Shown here one piece after another: positions 43,749 through 52,308 of a stretch of DNA of 64,000 bases. The translations under genes and the position numbers were made by a program. Positions within the stretch are counted from its first letter, which is position 1. Each line of letters starts with the position of its first letter. The DNA lies in NCBI RefSeq assembly GCF_030503875.2, contig NZ_CP129968.2:682001-746000 (forward strand). Direction: 5' to 3'. The DNA is from Marivirga arenosa. GTDB taxonomy: Bacteria > Bacteroidota > Bacteroidia > Cytophagales > Cyclobacteriaceae. The notes below the pieces were generated by a model that ran no database searches, was not told where the DNA came from, and saw only the letters and a list, made by a program, of their open reading frames with translations.

Positions 43749-44451
43749 TATATCTTAAAATTGCATTTAAACCCACTAAAACTAATTCAGGGATTGCAAA
43801 GATGGGCTCTTTTAATTTAGTTTCAAAGAATTTTGCATCTCCACCGGTAATTATTGACGTAAGCGGTGAATATTTTCTTTTAACTTCTTGAATGTAAGTG
43901 TCTATCTCTGCCTGAATTCCGAAAGCAACTCCACTTTGCATGGCCTCAATAGTATTGTCGGCTATGAAGTTGAAATTGCTTTCAGGCTTTACCAACGGTA
44001 AACGTGCTGTAAAATTATGCATACTCTGAAATCTCATGAATAATCCTGGCGAAATAGCACCTCCGTAATATTTTTTTCCATTTTCCAGAACTTCATAGGT
44101 TATGCAAGTACCTAAGTCGATTACTATAATATTATGATCAGGATACAATGCTTGAGCACCAGCAACTGCTGCAATTCTATCTAAACCAATGGTTTCGGAT
44201 TTATATAGATTTTCAAAAGGTAAAGCCGTTATATAATCAAGTAAAATAGGGTTTTGATTGATTTCAATTTCATTCAAAATTTCTTCATATGAGATTCTTA
44301 CACTTGAAATGATGACATTTTCTAGCGAATAAGTTTTTATAAAAGTTTTAACATCTGACAGTTGATCAAAAATTTTAACTTCTTTTAACTTCTCTTCATT
44401 AAAAAAACCTAACTTGATTTTAGTATTACCTACGTCAATGACTAAGTTCAT
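43735..44451 (-). CDS. coaX: Type III pantothenate kinase
   Basis: A 238-residue ASKHA-fold kinase for the first step of coenzyme A synthesis. The phosphate-1 motif VIDVGNTKIKLGFF is at the N-terminus, the GLDRIAAVAGA segment binds pantothenate, and IIVIDLGTCITYEVL is the phosphate-2 block. Length fits CoaX, which is potassium-dependent. It overlaps the outer-membrane protein gene by 14 bp and is divergent from anmK with a 41-bp gap. Confidence 0.95.
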   Translation of the reverse strand: MNLVIDVGNTKIKLGFFNEEKLKEVKIFDQLSDVKTFIKTYSLENVIISSVRISYEEILNEIEINQNPILLDYITALPFENLYKSETIGLDRIAAVAGAQALYPDHNIIVIDLGTCITYEVLENGKKYYGGAISPGLFMRFQSMHNFTARLPLVKPESNFNFIADNTIEAMQSGVAFGIQAEIDTYIQEVKRKYSPLTSIITGGDAKFFETKLKEPIFAIPELVLVGLNAILRYNASI

Positions 44452-44492
44452 AAATTCGTTTTTCAGTTCTAAAATTAATTAAAATTACTCAA

Positions 44493-45569
44493 ATGCATAC
44501 TTATAAAGTGGTTGGCTTAATGTCTGGAACTTCTCTTGATGGATTGGATATTGCTTTTTGTCAATTTGATATTTCTGATGCTGGCAAATGGAACTGGTCA
44601 ATAATTGATTGTGAAACTGTAGGTTATCCTATTGAACTTAAAAATAAATTAAAAAATTCAATCGAAATGTCAGCTTTAGATCTACATTATTTAGATGTTG
44701 AATTAGGGAAATATTTCGGTGATACTGTTCATAGCTTTATAAATAGAAATAATCATCAGGTTGACTTTATTGCTTCTCATGGTCATACTGTTTTTCATGA
44801 CCCAGCAAATGACCTAACAGTTCAAATTGGGAATGCGAATTTTCTACATAGCATTACTAAACTTCCTGTTATTTCTGATTTTAGAACATTAGATATTGCA
44901 AATGGCGGGCAAGGGGCGCCACTAGTACCTATAGGAGACCAATTATTATTTTCAGATTATGAAATTTGTATCAATTTAGGTGGGATAGCGAATTTATCCT
45001 TTGAAGATTCGAATGGTGATAGAATTGCCTATGATATATGCATTTGTAATATTTTACTGAACCGCTTAGCTCAGTTAAAAAACTTAGAATTTGATAAGGA
45101 CGGTGCTCTAGCTCAAAAAGGTGAATTAAAAAAGACTCTTTTGAACCAATGGAATAGTTTTAGTTTTCTGAATCAGAAGCCACCAAAAAGCCTAGGCATT
45201 GAGCAGTTGGAACCAGAGATTTTAAGTAAAATCGACTCGAATCGGTATTCAATTGAGGATATGTTAGCAACTGCAGTTGAACATATTGCTTTTCAGATTA
45301 GCAAATCTGTTAAACAAAGTAAGAAAGAAGGGGCTATTCTTTTTACCGGAGGTGGGGCTTTTAATCAATATCTAATCAAAAGTTTAACTGAAAAATTGGG
45401 GAGTGAATATAGAATCGAATTGACCACTACTGAAATCAAAAATTATAAGGAAGCATTGATTTTTGCATTTTTAGGAGTTTTAAATGTGAGAAATGAATAC
45501 AATACTTTTTCCTCAGTTACCGGTGCTCACATTAATAGTATATCTGGTCAAAAGCTAGGCCGTTTTTGA
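44493..45569 (+). CDS. anmK: Anhydro-N-acetylmuramic acid kinase
   Basis: A 358-residue sugar kinase that opens and phosphorylates 1,6-anhydro-MurNAc from peptidoglycan turnover. The start MHTYKVVGLMSGTSLDGLDIAF is the family signature, followed by DFRTLDIANGGQGAPLVPIGD with the catalytic aspartate, and FTGGGAFN near the C-terminus. Length is normal. It is transcribed away from coaX. No murQ gene is adjacent. Confidence 0.95.
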   Translation: MHTYKVVGLMSGTSLDGLDIAFCQFDISDAGKWNWSIIDCETVGYPIELKNKLKNSIEMSALDLHYLDVELGKYFGDTVHSFINRNNHQVDFIASHGHTVFHDPANDLTVQIGNANFLHSITKLPVISDFRTLDIANGGQGAPLVPIGDQLLFSDYEICINLGGIANLSFEDSNGDRIAYDICICNILLNRLAQLKNLEFDKDGALAQKGELKKTLLNQWNSFSFLNQKPPKSLGIEQLEPEILSKIDSNRYSIEDMLATAVEHIAFQISKSVKQSKKEGAILFTGGGAFNQYLIKSLTEKLGSEYRIELTTTEIKNYKEALIFAFLGVLNVRNEYNTFSSVTGAHINSISGQKLGRF

Positions 45570-45581
45570 AATTAATTTTTG

Positions 45582-45589
45582 TAGTTTTG
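45582..45589 (+). promoter_or_regulatory. -7 element upstream of the Glu/Leu dehydrogenase
   Basis: TAGTTTTG at 45582-45589 matches TAnnTTTG and would give a leader of about 60 nt. The nearest TTG upstream is only 13 bp away, so the -33 match is poor. Confidence 0.35.
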
Positions 45590-45655
45590 GCCTTTTAGAT
45601 ACTCAGATGAATAATTTCATCTTATTTTTTACGGAACGACTAAAATTGAAAAAAT

Positions 45656-46882
45656 ATGAAAGAACTCTTAGAGAAATTTGAGAATAAACGACCTGAAGTA
45701 GTATTTGAATGGAAAGATTCTGAAACTGAAGCAGAGGGTTGGGTTGTAATCAATTCACTTAGAGGTGGTGCTGCCGGAGGAGGAACAAGAATGCGTCCTG
45801 GACTGGATAAACATGAGGTGGAATCATTAGCCAAAACTATGGAAGTGAAATTTACTGTTTCAGGTCCAGAAATAGGTGGTGCAAAATCAGGTATCAATTT
45901 TGACCCATCTGACCCGCGTAAAAAAGGAGTATTAGAAAGATGGTATAAAGCAGTTTATCCATTATTAAAAAATTACTACGGTACAGGGGGTGATTTGAAT
46001 GTTGATGAAATTCATGAAGTAATTCCAATCACAGAGGAATATGGTTTGTGGCACCCTCAAGAAGGGGTTGTAAATGGTCATTACAACGCTACTGAACCCG
46101 AAAAAATAAAGAAGTTAGGTCAGTTGAGACAAGGAGTAATCAAGGTGATTGAAGCACCTAATTATAGTCCTGATATCAAAAGAAAATACACCGTAGCCGA
46201 TATGGTAACGGGTTTTGGTGTTGCAAAATCAGTTGAGCACTATTATAATATTTGGGGAGGTAAACTTCATAAGAAAAGAGCAGTTATTCAAGGTTGGGGT
46301 AATGTTGGAGCTTCTGCAGCTTATTTCTTAGCACAAGCTGGAGTTAAAATTGTAGGTATAATTGATCGAAATGGTGGATTAATTAATCAAGATGGATTCA
46401 CACTTGAAGAGTTAACCGATTTATTTATTAATCGAAATGGAAATGAACTAATATCTGAGGATATTATTCCATTTGATGAGATCAATAAAAAGATTTGGTC
46501 GCTTGAAGCAGAAGTTTTTATTCCTGCAGCAGCTTCTCGTTTGATAAGTAAAGAGCAAGTGGAGGAGATGATTGCTTCGAAATTAGAAGTAATTGCAGCT
46601 GGGGCTAATGTTCCATTTGCAGACAAAGAAATTTTCTTTGGTCCTATTGCAGAGTTTACCGATAGTAAAGTGGCTGTAATTCCTGATTTTATAGCGAATT
46701 GTGGTATGGCTCGAGTATTTGCATATTTAATGACTGCAGACGCTGAAATTACAGATGAGGCAATATTTGAGGATACTTCCAGAACAATTGAGAAAGCTCT
46801 CCGTAAAACCTTTGAGGCAAGTAACTCAAGCGTTAATATTTCAAAAACTTCATTTGAAATAGCATTAAGTCAGCTAATTTAA
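45656..46882 (+). CDS. Glu/Leu/Phe/Val-type amino acid dehydrogenase
   Basis: A 408-residue NAD(P)-dependent dehydrogenase. The N-terminal domain holds RGGAAGGGTRMRPG, LAKTMEVKFTVSGPEIGGAKSG with the lysines of the active site, and GTGGDLNVDEIHEV. The Rossmann motif is VIQGWGNVGASAAYFL, and IPDFIANCGM is near the C-terminus. It converts glutamate or a branched-chain amino acid to the 2-oxo acid and ammonia. Which substrate is preferred cannot be read. A hairpin without U-run at 46896-46922 lies between it and the antiporter gene. Confidence 0.9.
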   Translation: MKELLEKFENKRPEVVFEWKDSETEAEGWVVINSLRGGAAGGGTRMRPGLDKHEVESLAKTMEVKFTVSGPEIGGAKSGINFDPSDPRKKGVLERWYKAVYPLLKNYYGTGGDLNVDEIHEVIPITEEYGLWHPQEGVVNGHYNATEPEKIKKLGQLRQGVIKVIEAPNYSPDIKRKYTVADMVTGFGVAKSVEHYYNIWGGKLHKKRAVIQGWGNVGASAAYFLAQAGVKIVGIIDRNGGLINQDGFTLEELTDLFINRNGNELISEDIIPFDEINKKIWSLEAEVFIPAAASRLISKEQVEEMIASKLEVIAAGANVPFADKEIFFGPIAEFTDSKVAVIPDFIANCGMARVFAYLMTADAEITDEAIFEDTSRTIEKALRKTFEASNSSVNISKTSFEIALSQLI

Positions 46883-46895
46883 TACATTATTAATC

Positions 46896-46922
46896 TTTCC
46901 AGCTAAGCTTTTTAGTTGGAAA
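46896..46922 (+). other. 11-bp hairpin between dehydrogenase and antiporter genes
   Basis: TTTCCAGCTAA (46896-46906) pairs with TTAGTTGGAAA (46912-46922), one G-U pair, 5-nt loop. No T-run follows, so it is an RNA stem or weak terminator, not a standard intrinsic one. Confidence 0.45.
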
Positions 46923-46957
46923 CTTCCTAAATTGAGGATTCTTGAAAAATCATTTGC

Positions 46958-48463
46958 ATGAGAACATCGAAATTTTCTATTTCAGCAATATTTTTAATTC
47001 TATTTTTCACGGTATTATTTGTTCCAAATACCACAATCGCTTCTGAAAATAATTCAAAAGCAGCAGTTGAGGTACAAAGCCAAGATCATGATGAGCAAGA
47101 AAATCATTCTGAAAATGTAGAAAATGAAGAAGGCGAACATCATTCAGCTCCAGCATGGACGGTTATTCCATTTGTGTTATTGCTATTAATGATTGCTACA
47201 GGACCCTTATTTTACGAACATTTTTGGCATAAAAATTATCCTAAAATTGCCGTTCTTTTAGCCGTTTTGGTAGTGAGTTATTATTTATTTATTCTTCATA
47301 ATTATCACAGTCCTGTTCATGCTGCATTTGAATATTTTCAATTCATATCCTTATTAGCATCACTTTACATTGCATCTGGTGGAATTGTAATCAAAGTAAA
47401 TAAGAAGTCAACCCCAATTGTGAATATTGTTATGCTGCTAATTGGTGCTGTGGTAGCTAATTTAATTGGAACTACCGGTGCTTCTATGTTGCTTGTAAGA
47501 CCGTTCATTAGGTTGAATAAAAATAGAATTAAAGCTTACCATATTATTTTCTTTATCTTCATGGTAAGTAATATAGGTGGTTCTTTAACTCCAATTGGTG
47601 ACCCACCACTTTTCTTAGGGTTCTTAAAAGGAGTGCCATTTTTCTGGACTTTAGAGCATAACTGGCCAGCTTGGGTATTTGCATTATCTATTCTTGCTAT
47701 AGCATTTTATTTCCTTGATAAAAGGAATAAATCAGGTCAGGATGAAGATGAGGCAGAAGTATTCGATAATAAAATTACCATTAACGGGAAAAGAAACTTT
47801 ATTTGGTTAGCAGTAATTATTGTTTCTGTATTTATTGATCCTAATGTATTTTCCTGGGTGCCGGGTATTACTTATGAAGGGCAGGAATTTTCTTATATAA
47901 GAGAAGTGATTATGCTGAGCGTAACATATCTATCTTATAAATTCGCCAAAGATAAAGTCCATGATTTAAACGAATTTAGCTTTGAACCTATCAGAGAAGT
48001 CGCATTCATATTCATCGGAATATTTGGAACGATGATGCCTGCGTTAGATTTGGTAGGCAATTTTGCTAAGTCAGAAGCTGGTGCTTCTTTAATTACGCAT
48101 AACACGCTTTATTGGGGTACAGGATTACTTTCTGGCTTCTTGGATAACGCTCCAACATATTTAAACTTTCTAGCAGCAGCAATGGCCTCTCAAGGAGGAA
48201 GTATTTCTGTATTAGCAGAGGTTACTCAATTTGCAAATGGTGGAGTTTATTATGATTCTGTAATGGATTTAACTGCTATTTCAATAGCTGCGGTATTCTT
48301 TGGAGCTATGACCTATATTGGAAATGGACCCAACTTTATGGTGAAGTCAATAGCAGAACAAGTGGGTATCAAAATGCCATCTTTCTTTGGCTATATCATC
48401 AGATATTCAATCCCTTTCCTACTACCATTATTACTATTAGTCTGGTTGTTATTCATCAGATAA
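46958..48463 (+). CDS. NhaD-type sodium:proton antiporter
   Basis: A 501-residue membrane protein of the ArsB/NhaD ion-transporter superfamily. After a signal-like helix (ISAIFLILFFTVLFVP) comes an exported acidic and histidine-rich stretch (residues about 40-63: HDEQENHSENVENEEGEHH), then about 11 helices. The segments FMVSNIGGSLTPIGDPPLFLGF and LSGFLDNAPTYLNF are typical of NhaD. It exchanges Na+ or Li+ for protons. The His-rich segment could bind metal or sense pH; that is inference. Confidence 0.87.
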   Translation: MRTSKFSISAIFLILFFTVLFVPNTTIASENNSKAAVEVQSQDHDEQENHSENVENEEGEHHSAPAWTVIPFVLLLLMIATGPLFYEHFWHKNYPKIAVLLAVLVVSYYLFILHNYHSPVHAAFEYFQFISLLASLYIASGGIVIKVNKKSTPIVNIVMLLIGAVVANLIGTTGASMLLVRPFIRLNKNRIKAYHIIFFIFMVSNIGGSLTPIGDPPLFLGFLKGVPFFWTLEHNWPAWVFALSILAIAFYFLDKRNKSGQDEDEAEVFDNKITINGKRNFIWLAVIIVSVFIDPNVFSWVPGITYEGQEFSYIREVIMLSVTYLSYKFAKDKVHDLNEFSFEPIREVAFIFIGIFGTMMPALDLVGNFAKSEAGASLITHNTLYWGTGLLSGFLDNAPTYLNFLAAAMASQGGSISVLAEVTQFANGGVYYDSVMDLTAISIAAVFFGAMTYIGNGPNFMVKSIAEQVGIKMPSFFGYIIRYSIPFLLPLLLLVWLLFIR

Positions 48464-48465
48464 TT

Positions 48466-48498
48466 AAAAAGGCGAGAAAAATTATTTCTCGCCTTTTT
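48466..48498. terminator. Bidirectional hairpin terminator
   Basis: AAAAAGGCGAGAAA (48466-48479) pairs perfectly with TTTCTCGCCTTTTT (48485-48498), 5-nt loop. It separates the antiporter gene and the convergent hemE. Confidence 0.9.
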
Positions 48499-48520
48499 AA
48501 TTTATTGAACTCGTCAAGTT

Positions 48521-49552
48521 TTATTTAACCCCAAATTCTTTCACTGCTTCTATGAAGTATTTCACATGATCTGGATTAATATCAGGATAAACGCCATGAC
48601 CTAAGTTGGCAATATGCCTTCCTTCGCCAAATTGGGAAAGCATATTTTTAGTATGCTTTCTGATCGTTTCTTTATCAGCATAAAGCACACAAGGATCAAG
48701 ATTTCCTTGTAGAGTTCGATCATCTCCAACAATTTTTCTTACTTCAATAGGGCTCATAGTCCAATCGAGTCCAATAGTATTATAATCTAATTGGCTTAAA
48801 TCAGCAAATGCAGCGTGTGCATCTTTAGCGAAAATAGTTTTAGGAACATTTTGTATTTCATCTGCTATTCTTTTTAAATAAGGAATGGCAAATTCCTGAT
48901 ATTGAGCGTGAGAAAGTATGCCTGCCCAGCTATCAAAAACCTGAACTAAATCTGCTCCACTAGAAATTTGTGCTTTTAAATAAGCTATCGTGCTATCGGT
49001 GATTTTATCTAATAATTGATGAGAAAGTTCTGGCTCTGTGTAAAGCATAGCCTTAGCCTTAGAGAATGTTTTGCTTCCACCCCCTTCCACCATATAAGCG
49101 AAAATTGTCCATGGTGCACCAGCAAAACCAATTAAGGGAACTCTTCCATTTAAATCATTCTTTGTTATTTCTATAGCTTTTGTAACGTAAGAAAGACTTT
49201 CTTCTACATTGGCAACTCTTAATTTTTCAACATCACTTTTAGATTTGATGGTGTCAGGGAAATGAGGTCCTCTTTTCTCCACCATTTCATATGGTAAGCC
49301 CATGGCTTCAGGTATAACTAAAATATCAGAAAAAATAATAGCTGCATCAACTCCTAATAGATCAACGGGTTGAATGGTTACTTCAGCCGCTAACTCTGGA
49401 GTTTGCGCCAATTCAATAAAACCACTTACACTTGCTCTAACTTTTCTATATTCTGGAAGAATTCTACCAGCCTGGCGCATTAGCCAAACAGGTGTTCTTT
49501 CTACCTTTTCGCCTTTGGCTGCTCTTAATAGCAGATCATTTTTTAATTCCAT
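48521..49552 (-). CDS. hemE: Uroporphyrinogen decarboxylase
   Basis: A 343-residue heme-pathway enzyme that removes four acetate carboxyls from uroporphyrinogen III. The N-terminus has [17 protein letters not shown], the conserved arginines and the tetrapyrrole-binding loop, followed by [33 protein letters not shown] and the C-terminal [14 protein letters not shown] start at ATG 49552, because the frame five codons further up runs through a -7 element (49557-49564). No other heme gene is adjacent. Confidence 0.96.
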   Translation of the reverse strand: MELKNDLLLRAAKGEKVERTPVWLMRQAGRILPEYRKVRASVSGFIELAQTPELAAEVTIQPVDLLGVDAAIIFSDILVIPEAMGLPYEMVEKRGPHFPDTIKSKSDVEKLRVANVEESLSYVTKAIEITKNDLNGRVPLIGFAGAPWTIFAYMVEGGGSKTFSKAKAMLYTEPELSHQLLDKITDSTIAYLKAQISSGADLVQVFDSWAGILSHAQYQEFAIPYLKRIADEIQNVPKTIFAKDAHAAFADLSQLDYNTIGLDWTMSPIEVRKIVGDDRTLQGNLDPCVLYADKETIRKHTKNMLSQFGEGRHIANLGHGVYPDINPDHVKYFIEAVKEFGVK

Positions 49553-49556
49553 GCTG

Positions 49557-49564
49557 CAAATATA
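49557..49564 (-). promoter_or_regulatory. -7 element of hemE, 4 bp from the start codon
   Basis: On the minus strand TATATTTG, then CAGC and ATG. It matches TAnnTTTG and predicts initiation at or beside the start codon. No clear -33 TTG at the usual distance. Confidence 0.6.
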
Positions 49565-49650
49565 CATTCATATTATGCTTCTGAATTATAATATTGCTAA
49601 ACTTTTCTTTTTCTTTGCCGATATATTCAAAAGGCTAAAACAATACTGTC

Positions 49651-50553
49651 ATGTCAATACTTTTTAGTGAATTTAAGGAATGGAAAGAATACTGTGAGAA
49701 GAAGGGTACGAAGCTTTACGAACCAGTGTTGGAATATGAAAAAGATCAGAAGGGGAAAGATGAAGATTTCGTTTGGGAAAACTTACAAACGGCCTATGAT
49801 GTAATGAAGGATGCTGTTAAAACGGGCTTGGAAGAAGATATGCATTCACGATCCGGAATGATAAATAATGGAGCTAAAAAAGTATATCATAACCCAATAA
49901 CAGTATTAGATCCTAATTTTCAAAAACTTATATCTAGAGCTCTAGCAGCAAAAGAAGTGAATTCCTGTATGGGCCGGGTTGTTGCTGCTCCAACTGCAGG
50001 AGCTAGTGGTATTTTGCCAGGCACAATGTTTACTTTGCAAGAAATTCACGGTTTAGATGATCGGAAAATATTAGAAGGCTTATTAGTAGGGGCTGGGATT
50101 GCGTTAATAATTGAGCAAAAAGCTTCTTTGGCAGGAGCTGTTGGTGGATGTCAGGCTGAAACAGGTAGTGCTGCTGCGATGGCGTCTGGAGCTATAGTGT
50201 ATTGTTTAGGAGGAGATATCGATCAAGTTTTTAATGCGGTAGCGATTACAATACAGTGCATGCTAGGGTTGGTTTGTGATCCAGTTGCAGGTTTAGTTGA
50301 AGTTCCTTGTGTGGTCAGAAATGCTAGTGCTGCTGCAATTGCAAATTCTTCTGCACAAATTGCTTTATCCAATGTAAGTGGTGTAATTCCAGTTGATGAA
50401 TGTGTTGATGCTTTAGGAGAAGTAGGGCAAAGCATGGAAACGAAATATAAAGAAACAGCTATGGGAGGTTTAGCTGCCACATTAACAGGACAGAGCATTT
50501 CTAAAAAAGTATTGATTCAGGATATTGAAATGCTGCCAGATGAAGAAAATTAA
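49651..50553 (+). CDS. sdaAA: L-serine ammonia-lyase, iron-sulfur dependent, alpha subunit
   Basis: A 300-residue protein matching the alpha (catalytic, [4Fe-4S]) domain of L-serine deaminase. Seen motifs are VNSCMGRVVAAPTAGASGILPG, GGCQAETGSAAAMASG, and QCMLGLVCDPVAGLVEVPCVVRNA, with the cysteines that hold the cluster. It converts serine to pyruvate and ammonia. Single-chain enzymes also carry a beta domain of about 150 residues; here only the alpha domain is present, as in SdaAA of Bacillus. No sdaAB is in the window. It ends 5 bp from the convergent exchanger gene and its 3' end carries one copy of a 16-bp direct repeat. Confidence 0.93.
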   Translation: MSILFSEFKEWKEYCEKKGTKLYEPVLEYEKDQKGKDEDFVWENLQTAYDVMKDAVKTGLEEDMHSRSGMINNGAKKVYHNPITVLDPNFQKLISRALAAKEVNSCMGRVVAAPTAGASGILPGTMFTLQEIHGLDDRKILEGLLVGAGIALIIEQKASLAGAVGGCQAETGSAAAMASGAIVYCLGGDIDQVFNAVAITIQCMLGLVCDPVAGLVEVPCVVRNASAAAIANSSAQIALSNVSGVIPVDECVDALGEVGQSMETKYKETAMGGLAATLTGQSISKKVLIQDIEMLPDEEN

Positions 50554-50568
50554 TTGATTCAGGATATT
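50511..50568. repeat. 16-bp direct repeat across the sdaAA/exchanger junction
   Basis: ATTGATTCAGGATATT occurs at 50511-50526 (coding LIQDI of SdaAA) and again at 50553-50568, starting at the last base of the sdaAA stop codon and supplying the final codons of the convergent exchanger gene. Copies are 42 bp apart in start position. Confidence 0.85.
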
Positions 50569-51518
50569 ACATTAATCGTATAATAAATATATATCCCTAA
50601 TAAAATTAAACCTTCATAACGGTCTACAATTTTATTTATAGCCATAAACGGTAGAATGAGTAATGTGATACCCAACATCCAAATGATATCAGAATTCAGT
50701 ATTATCTCACTTACTTGAATTTCTGATATCAAACTGGTGATACCTAATATGGATAAGATATTAAATATATTTGACCCCATTAGGTTGCCTAATGCCATAT
50801 CAGTTTCCTTTTTAAAAGCAGCTACTACTGAGGTAACAAGCTCAGGTAAACTAGTTCCTAAAGCTACTACTGTTATTCCCACTATTCGCTCACTAATACC
50901 CATGAAAAGAGCTAAATCTTTCGCACTATTTACAAACCAATCAGATCCAAAATATAAGCCTGCTCCACCAATTAAGATTAGGCTTCCGTCTTTAATGATA
51001 TTCTTTCTAGTAGCAGGACTTTTCGGTGTTTCTATCTCTAATCCAAGATCTTCTGGGTTAATATGATTTTTTCGTGATCTGCGAATGATAAAAAACAAAT
51101 ACAATGCAAGGAGTAATACAAAGCCTAGACCTTCATAATCATCAACATATCCTTCTTGAACTAAAAAGTAAAGTAACAATGAACAGCCCATTGTCATGGG
51201 CCAGTCAATTTTAATAGTGTCACTATTTACAGGAATGGGTGCAATAAGTGAGGTGATTCCTAAGACGAGGGCAATATTGCAGATATTTGATCCTATAACA
51301 TTTCCCATCGTAATGTCTGGGCTCCCTGCTATTGCTGCTTGTATACTTATCAATAATTCTGGTGCGGATGTACCAAAAGCTACAATTGTAATCCCCACTA
51401 CTAAAGGAGACATTTTTAGCCTTAAGGCAATTCTTGAAGCACCACGAACTAATAATTCTCCACCGAGGATTAATACCGCTAAGCCAACAAATAATAATAT
51501 AGTATTGCTGAGAGGCAT
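50559..51518 (-). CDS. Calcium/sodium antiporter (YrbG-like)
   Basis: A 319-residue membrane protein of the cation/Ca2+ exchanger superfamily. The two alpha repeats are clear: VVGITIVAFGTSAPELLISI with GNVIGSNICNIALVLG, and VGITVVALGTSLPELVTSV with GNLMGSNIFNILSILG, each with the SAPE/SLPE glutamate. Ten hydrophobic segments are predicted. It follows upp with only 2 bp between them. Its last three residues come from a direct repeat shared with sdaAA. Confidence 0.92.
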   Translation of the reverse strand: MPLSNTILLFVGLAVLILGGELLVRGASRIALRLKMSPLVVGITIVAFGTSAPELLISIQAAIAGSPDITMGNVIGSNICNIALVLGITSLIAPIPVNSDTIKIDWPMTMGCSLLLYFLVQEGYVDDYEGLGFVLLLALYLFFIIRRSRKNHINPEDLGLEIETPKSPATRKNIIKDGSLILIGGAGLYFGSDWFVNSAKDLALFMGISERIVGITVVALGTSLPELVTSVVAAFKKETDMALGNLMGSNIFNILSILGITSLISEIQVSEIILNSDIIWMLGITLLILPFMAINKIVDRYEGLILLGIYIYYTINVIS

Positions 51519-51520
51519 CG

Positions 51521-52192
51521 CTAATGAGTGTTTTTAGGACCAAAACTTAAATCTCCAGCATCACCTAATCCAGGTAGGATGTACGACTTTTCATTCAATT
51601 CCCTGTCTAGTGAACCTAAATAGATTTCATAATTGCCATCTAGATGGTCATCTATGTATTGAATACCTTCTGGTGTACCAATTGCAGAAGCAATAATTAT
51701 TTTCTCAGGAGAACCGTTTTTTCTAATATGATGAACAGCTTTTAACATCGATCTTCCTGTTGCTAACATGGGATCAGCTAAAACTACAAACCTTCCGTTT
51801 ACAGGAGGAAGTGCTTCGTAACCCATCTCTATTTCAAACTCATCACTATTTATATGTTTTCTAAAAGCACCTATGAATCCCGAATCGGAATGATCAAATA
51901 CATTTAAAAACCCTTGGTGAAAAGGCAATCCAGCTCTTAAAACGCTGATAATAACAGGAAAATCATGCATTAATGAAACTGAGGTAGTTTCAAGAGGAGT
52001 TTGGATTTCTTTTTGCTGATAATATAAAGATTTAGAAATTTCATAAGCTAAGATCTCAGCTAGCCTTTCTAAATTTCTCCTAAATCTATAGCGGTCTTTT
52101 TGAATGTCGATTTCTCTCAATTCGGCTATGAAGTGGTTCGCAATGCTATTTTCTTTATCTAAAATATACATTAGTGGAATTAAGGTTGACAT
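51521..52192 (-). CDS. upp: Uracil phosphoribosyltransferase
   Basis: A 223-residue enzyme that makes UMP from uracil and PRPP. The PRPP-binding segment is VLADPMLATGRSMLKAVHHI, preceded by VISVLRAGLPFHQGF and EMGYEALPP, and IYLGSLDRELNEKSYILPGLGDAGD (given as the order of conserved blocks) near the C-terminus. It is divergent from the M42 peptidase gene and lies close to hpt and adk, so nucleotide salvage genes are grouped here. Confidence 0.93.
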   Translation of the reverse strand: MSTLIPLMYILDKENSIANHFIAELREIDIQKDRYRFRRNLERLAEILAYEISKSLYYQQKEIQTPLETTSVSLMHDFPVIISVLRAGLPFHQGFLNVFDHSDSGFIGAFRKHINSDEFEIEMGYEALPPVNGRFVVLADPMLATGRSMLKAVHHIRKNGSPEKIIIASAIGTPEGIQYIDDHLDGNYEIYLGSLDRELNEKSYILPGLGDAGDLSFGPKNTH

Positions 52193-52292
52193 TAAAAGCT
52201 GTCAAAACCTAAATATAATTTTATTTTTTAAGAAAAAAATTAAAAAAATGAAATATCCAGTTCCGAATTTTATTTCTACTATTAAAAGATTT

Positions 52293-52300
52293 TAACTTTG
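52293..52300 (+). promoter_or_regulatory. -7 element of the M42 peptidase gene
   Basis: TAACTTTG at 52293-52300 matches TAnnTTTG and lies 8 bp before the ATG at 52309, predicting a leader of only a few bases. No TTG -33 element at the usual spacing. Confidence 0.5.
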
Positions 52301-52308
52301 CAGCACTT

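Noticed and set aside
51223..51543. A 106-residue minus-strand frame overlapping the exchanger gene start
   Set aside because: It is a different frame of the exchanger coding sequence and lacks family features; the exchanger itself carries both alpha repeats.
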